Shown here piece after piece: positions 60,756 to 64,000 of a stretch of DNA of 64,000 bases (the stretch's first letter is position 1; each line of letters begins with the position of its first letter). The stretch comes from Macrocystis pyrifera (Eukaryota; Sar; Phaeophyceae; Laminariales; Laminariaceae). A program made the position numbers and the translations under genes. Where the stretch lies: contig JASSKH010000001.1 of assembly GCA_031763025.1 (NCBI GenBank), forward strand, positions 7,745,024 through 7,809,023. The letters are read 5' to 3'. The notes beneath the pieces were generated by a model. The model did not search any database, had not been told where the DNA came from, and saw nothing but the letters and a program-made list of their open reading frames with translations.

Positions 60756-61643
60756 CTACTTGGTCGCGAATGGTTGATGCGTCATGTTCACGAGGCTTCC
60801 GCAAATATCGTAGCATGAACTAATGACGTCAAACTGCTGCGAGTCAAACTTCCTGTCCAGGATGGTCCACTGCTTCATGGCCCCGATCGCTCGTTCTACG
60901 TGAATGCGTAGGTTTGCAACATCTCGAGTAACAGTGGCGTCTTCTCTCCTGAACTGCTCCTCGTCTTTGCGCTTACTGGGGGGTGCGACGTAGTGGATGT
61001 TGTTCTTCAATAACAACAGTGCTATGGCGTTGAATCCTCTGTCTGAAATTACATGAATGCCCTTGCAAGGTAGCCCCATTTCAACTAACCTGTCAATTAT
61101 TCCAGACTCTTTCACCAAGTTCTCATCACTCACGCGCCCGGCGAACGCTTTGGATATAAAACAGATAGACCCCCCTGGCGTAATGCCAATCAATACTTTA
61201 CATGTTGACTTCCCCTTGTAGTTTGACCATGTGGCCCAAGCGGCGTCCGTCTGCCACACTTTGTCTACGGGGGTCTCTGTGGCGTCAAGGACTATGGCTA
61301 CCCTGGAAAGGCCCTTCTCAACAAAGTTTGGCGGTGCCGTCACCTCTATTTCGTCCAGAAGCGGTAGACGCACCATAGGTCGAAGGGCCCCACGCAAAAA
61401 ATTAATCCAGGTAGTGAATGCCCTCCCCCCAGTCGACTCGCTTACGCCGAATCGTGTCGACGTAACCCGTAACGACGACGCCGTCCGCAGCACGAACGGG
61501 GCCATAAAGAGGCCATTCAACCCTCCTAGTTTCTTCTTGCGTTGTTGCGGCCTAGTTCCATCGACCTTCACGCCCCCCAGCATTGTGTCAAACCCGCGGT
61601 AGGGTACCAGATTGTCCGCGGCCCCCCCATGGTTGACGAACGC
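60756..61643 (-). CDS. DDE_Tnp_4 transposase, catalytic exon
   Basis: After an acceptor (GCGGTTATAG before 61643) the frame is open for 295 codons to TAG at 60758-60756. An amino-terminal helix-turn-helix-like part contains VTSTRFGVSESTGGRAFTTW. The catalytic core follows with D120 (AIVLDATETPV), D201 (HVISDRGFNAI) and E250 (LRIHVERAIGAMK), plus the family landmarks WSNYKGKSTCKVLIGITPGG and GRVSDENLVKESG. This is the RNase H-like DDE domain of PIF/Harbinger and ISL2EU relatives, which excises and inserts the element at its terminal repeats. The triad is complete, so catalytic competence is possible. It is preceded on the same strand by the THAP-like exon at 63472-62940, and it converges with the nuclease gene. 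Confidence 0.92.
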   Translation of the reverse strand, partial: AFVNHGGAADNLVPYRGFDTMLGGVKVDGTRPQQRKKKLGGLNGLFMAPFVLRTASSLRVTSTRFGVSESTGGRAFTTWINFLRGALRPMVRLPLLDEIEVTAPPNFVEKGLSRVAIVLDATETPVDKVWQTDAAWATWSNYKGKSTCKVLIGITPGGSICFISKAFAGRVSDENLVKESGIIDRLVEMGLPCKGIHVISDRGFNAIALLLLKNNIHYVAPPSKRKDEEQFRREDATVTRDVANLRIHVERAIGAMKQWTILDRKFDSQQFDVISSCYDICGSLVNMTHQPFATK

Positions 61644-62939
61644 CTATAACCGCTACGGTGACACAAACAATGAAGAAGGGCAGATTCATGAAGGGACACA
61701 AGGGGAAGTGTACCAATCAGTCAAACGACGCACAAACAACACAAAAAAAACGGATGCATGCAATAGGAAGACAAGGGGACGTGCAACAAACAGAAAAGGG
61801 CGACATTTTATGACAGATATATGCCCTAACCCTACCCAATTGTACATCGCAGGCATTACAAAACGTATTAACATGTGACAGCTATACCGCATTGGTCGAT
61901 ACCCTAAAGCGTGGTCGAGTAGGGCACGTTGTACGAGCAGTACGTACATACGTTGTGGTATCTAGATACTTCATGTACATACATAATGTTACTGGTACAT
62001 ATGCTGTATACTACTCTACTTGATGCTACGTACTATATACTACACTGTTTCACAGCGCAAACGTTTGTCAATGAGATGCGCGGTTGGGCGCGGTTTCAAC
62101 GATCCGCACTGTCGTCATCACCAGTGTCGTTCCCCTCACATAAAGATATTATCGCCGCACCGCGAGTACGATAAGCACTTGCCATGAACCGCACCGTGAA
62201 GCACCTCGCCGTTCGAACGCTGACGATCCACAACGGACGGCACCGTTGGACTAAGTTCTACCAGAGTAAGTAACTGACTACGGCGCGGATACGTTGCGGT
62301 GAAGATGATAGCAGCCCTTGATTAACGACATCGAACCACATGAAACAGCACTAAACACTAAACACGGCGAACACCGTTTCGCGCGCATCGCACAGCGCCC
62401 ACCTGCGTCGAACCGCAATGCATCTACTGGGACGGCATTGTACTGAACCATAAGGTTCCTAAAAAAACAGCAAACCAGCAGCCGCGCCGGGATATCATAA
62501 TTTTAATTTGAAGTCGGTGTTACACACTAAAACTCTAAAGCGCTTTCGATATTTTGTTGTCGGCGCAAGTGAATCGTACGTGCGTAATCGTGCCCCATAC
62601 TAACAGGACAATATAATATCGCACGCTATTTGTGGGGGTCCCTGGTACACCTGCGATTTACTTCGTTACTGGCGTGTGTAGTTGTGTCTGTCGTATCCAG
62701 CGTGTACGACGAAGGCCTAGCTAGCATCTCCGAGTTCGATTAATAGTGCATTTGTTTGCGGTACATACATCAATCGACAACAGTGCATACTTGTACATAC
62801 TTGTACTGAAATTTGAGTGGCGCCATGTGTCGGCGGTCGATTGGTACAAATAAACAAAAGAATAAACGACCATCTGTGGGTATAATACTGATGTGGATGA
62901 CATCCAAACAAAAAGCCAAGTCGCGCCGTGTACACTCAC
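61644..62939. other. Intronic region of the transposase gene
   Basis: The linking exon should lie here. A plus-strand frame from ATG 62184 (MNRTVKHLAVRTLTIHNGRH) ends at a GTAAGT and may be chance. The opposite strand of the same stretch is also open. The rest has no signal. Confidence 0.35.
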
Positions 62940-63472
62940 CTCTTTGCTGTAACGTCGGACAATCCGTCAAGGATGTTGAAGTCAACTACATTCCTTGTAC
63001 GAGACTGCACCCCCTCCTCCTTCACGGCCTTGGCGCGTGCACTCTCTTCCAACTCCTCAACTCTGCCCTGAAGCTGCTGGCATTTGATGTCAACGTCCCG
63101 CCTCATGTTGATTGCCTCCAACAATTTTGCGCGAAGACATTTGTTCTCGGCCTGGGCTCTCAGCAACAGCACAAGCGCTCCTTTGGCTTGCTCCTCTATC
63201 TGTGAGTTACTCTGCGAGGGGCTTGCATCAGGTGCGGGTCGCACGACAACAGTAGCGCATATCCCAGTCCCTTCAATGCTTCCCACAAGGTTGTCGGCGG
63301 TGAAGTGTGCCAAAGATATCCTCGCGTCCTTCGTGAGGCATGGCTCGCCATCTCGTCCAAGCACAGTAAGCCATTCCTCTTGTTTGCTTGCGGGCACTCT
63401 GACAGTAGCTTCTCCACCGCTGGCGTGGCAGAATGGCAACCTACAGATGCAACGATGCTTACTGCGATGCAT
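62940..63472 (-). CDS. THAP-like zinc finger and coiled coil, first exon of the transposase gene
   Basis: From ATG 63472 to a perfect GTGAGT donor at 62939 there are 177 codons, ending in phase 2. MHRSKHRCICRLPFC, then EEWLTVLGR and RISLAHFTADNLV, follow the order of a THAP DNA-binding domain (C-x-C, conserved W, HF). The Cys usually just before the HF pair appears as Ser, so one zinc ligand may be missing. Residues about 100-165 form a heptad-like coiled coil (RVEELEESARAKAVKEE). It ends NILDGLSDVTAKR. A short exon of phase 2 to 0 must link it to the DDE exon at 61643. I did not find it in 61644-62938. Confidence 0.7.
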
Positions 63473-63607
63473 GGTACAAGAGCAACTCGTTGTGGTTTGG
63501 TACACCAGGCCTAACCAAAAGGATAATTGTCGCTAACCAGGTACACAATTTGATTATGTAAGATATCACGGCCACAAAATATATTTCCGGCCAAAGGGAT
63601 AATTTTG

Positions 63608-64000
63608 TGAGTTTTCCATTATCCTCGTCGGGATGTATGCTGAAGGGGGTGATAAGTTGACCAGATGGGAGAAATGAACACAGCAGCAGTCGCACGCACG
63701 TTGGGTTTTGTTCGAGCAGCTGGAGCCCTGGAGAAACACTTGCCGCAGAAGAAAGTTCGCTGCGTCCGCCACATTGAGTGTCGTTTTAATAGCAGTCACG
63801 ACTACGAGCTCCATCGTACCGACAGGTGTGTATCACGAAGTGTTCGTATACTGTTTCCCACGAGAGGTCTCGCACCAACTGCAAGTAGTCCAGGCTGAGC
63901 GTCATGGGCGATGGGCTATGACATGCTGTACTGCTGTCCTCGTCCTCGTGTTGCCGGTCACTGAGCGGGCGATGCCGCGACGGCACCAGTAGCTTCTCTA
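63608..64000 (-). repeat. Right terminal inverted repeat (inner part, continues outside the window)
   Basis: Reverse complement of 37948-38340 with two mismatches and no gaps. Homology begins sharply at 63608 and is still intact at the last base of the window, so the full repeat is longer than 393 bp. Confidence 0.9.

Larger units (their letters stand above)
37948..64000. mobile_element. Giant DNA transposon, at least 26 kb, right end truncated by the window
   Basis: Defined by the inverted 393-bp repeats at 37948-38340 and 63608-64000 (two differences). It contains a THAP-like/DDE_Tnp_4 transposase gene, an XPG-SAP-SWIM nuclease gene, a zinc-finger/coiled-coil gene, a higher-order tandem array and a nested family-E repeat. 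The transposase family is that of PIF/Harbinger-ISL2EU elements, which normally span a few kb, so the size is exceptional. Target duplications cannot be checked because the right terminus is outside the window. An alternative is two separate elements whose related ends happen to face each other, but the near identity and symmetric gene starts favour one unit. Confidence 0.75.

Noticed and set aside
37948..64000. Polinton/Maverick or other virus-like element
   Set aside because: No DNA polymerase B, retroviral-type integrase, packaging ATPase, protease or capsid-like frame was seen; the transposase is of the DDE_Tnp_4 type.
1..64000. LTR or LINE retrotransposon coding regions
   Set aside because: No reverse transcriptase, integrase or gag motif was recognised in any frame.

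Overview
The window is repeat-rich nuclear DNA from a eukaryote. It has GT-AG introns with phase-consistent exons, tRNA-derived SINE-like repeats with poly(A) tails, MITEs with TA or TAA target duplications, and degenerate TTAGGG-type tracts. An exostosin (GT47) reading frame carries a long cysteine- and PRGDT-type signature. Together with the dense mix of DNA transposons this suggests an alga or alga-like protist with a large genome, perhaps a stramenopile. The lineage is a guess. No prokaryotic, organellar or viral block was seen.

Left part (1-37.9 kb). The only convincing host gene is exostosin-like and on the minus strand. Its amino-terminal exon is at 31179-30385, and an exon with the conserved carboxy-terminal signature is at 2722-2606. 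If these belong to one gene, the 27.7 kb between them is intron, possibly with a short middle exon I could not find. That space is filled with repeats: a diverged pair of about 1-2 kb repeats (1-1000 and 8140-10130), CTG-rich repeats with internal units of about 266 bp, SINE-like copies, TA-flanked MITEs, a TAA-flanked Harbinger-like element, and a possible 8 kb element (20387-28404) with subterminal arrays of a CCTCCAGAGG motif. Between the exostosin gene and the large element lies a second array-bearing element (33262-36141), into which an inverted copy of the Harbinger-like element has inserted.

Right part (37.9-64.0 kb and beyond). A 393-bp segment at 37948-38340 recurs inverted at 63608-64000 with two mismatches, and the right copy runs off the window. 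I read these as terminal inverted repeats of one DNA transposon of at least 26 kb. Three intron-containing genes lie inside. (1) A plus-strand cysteine/histidine-rich, basic, glutamine-rich coiled-coil protein (38466-45288). (2) A plus-strand protein joining an XPG/Exo1-type nuclease, a SAP domain and a SWIM zinc finger (51552-59471); six exons give one 878-residue frame. (3) A minus-strand THAP-like plus DDE_Tnp_4 transposase (63472-60756) with a complete D-D-E triad. The first and third genes start 126 and 136 bp inside the two terminal repeats, facing each other, so the repeats probably act as their promoters. A tandem array (about 48185-51450) of two alternating unit types leads directly into the nuclease gene.

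Working idea: the transposase cuts and joins the element, the coiled-coil protein assists DNA binding, and the XPG-SAP-SWIM protein processes ends or junctions. This resembles the transposase plus SWIM/YqaJ nuclease pair known from ISL2EU-type Harbinger relatives, but an XPG-family nuclease takes the place of YqaJ. That substitution is the most novel thing in the window.
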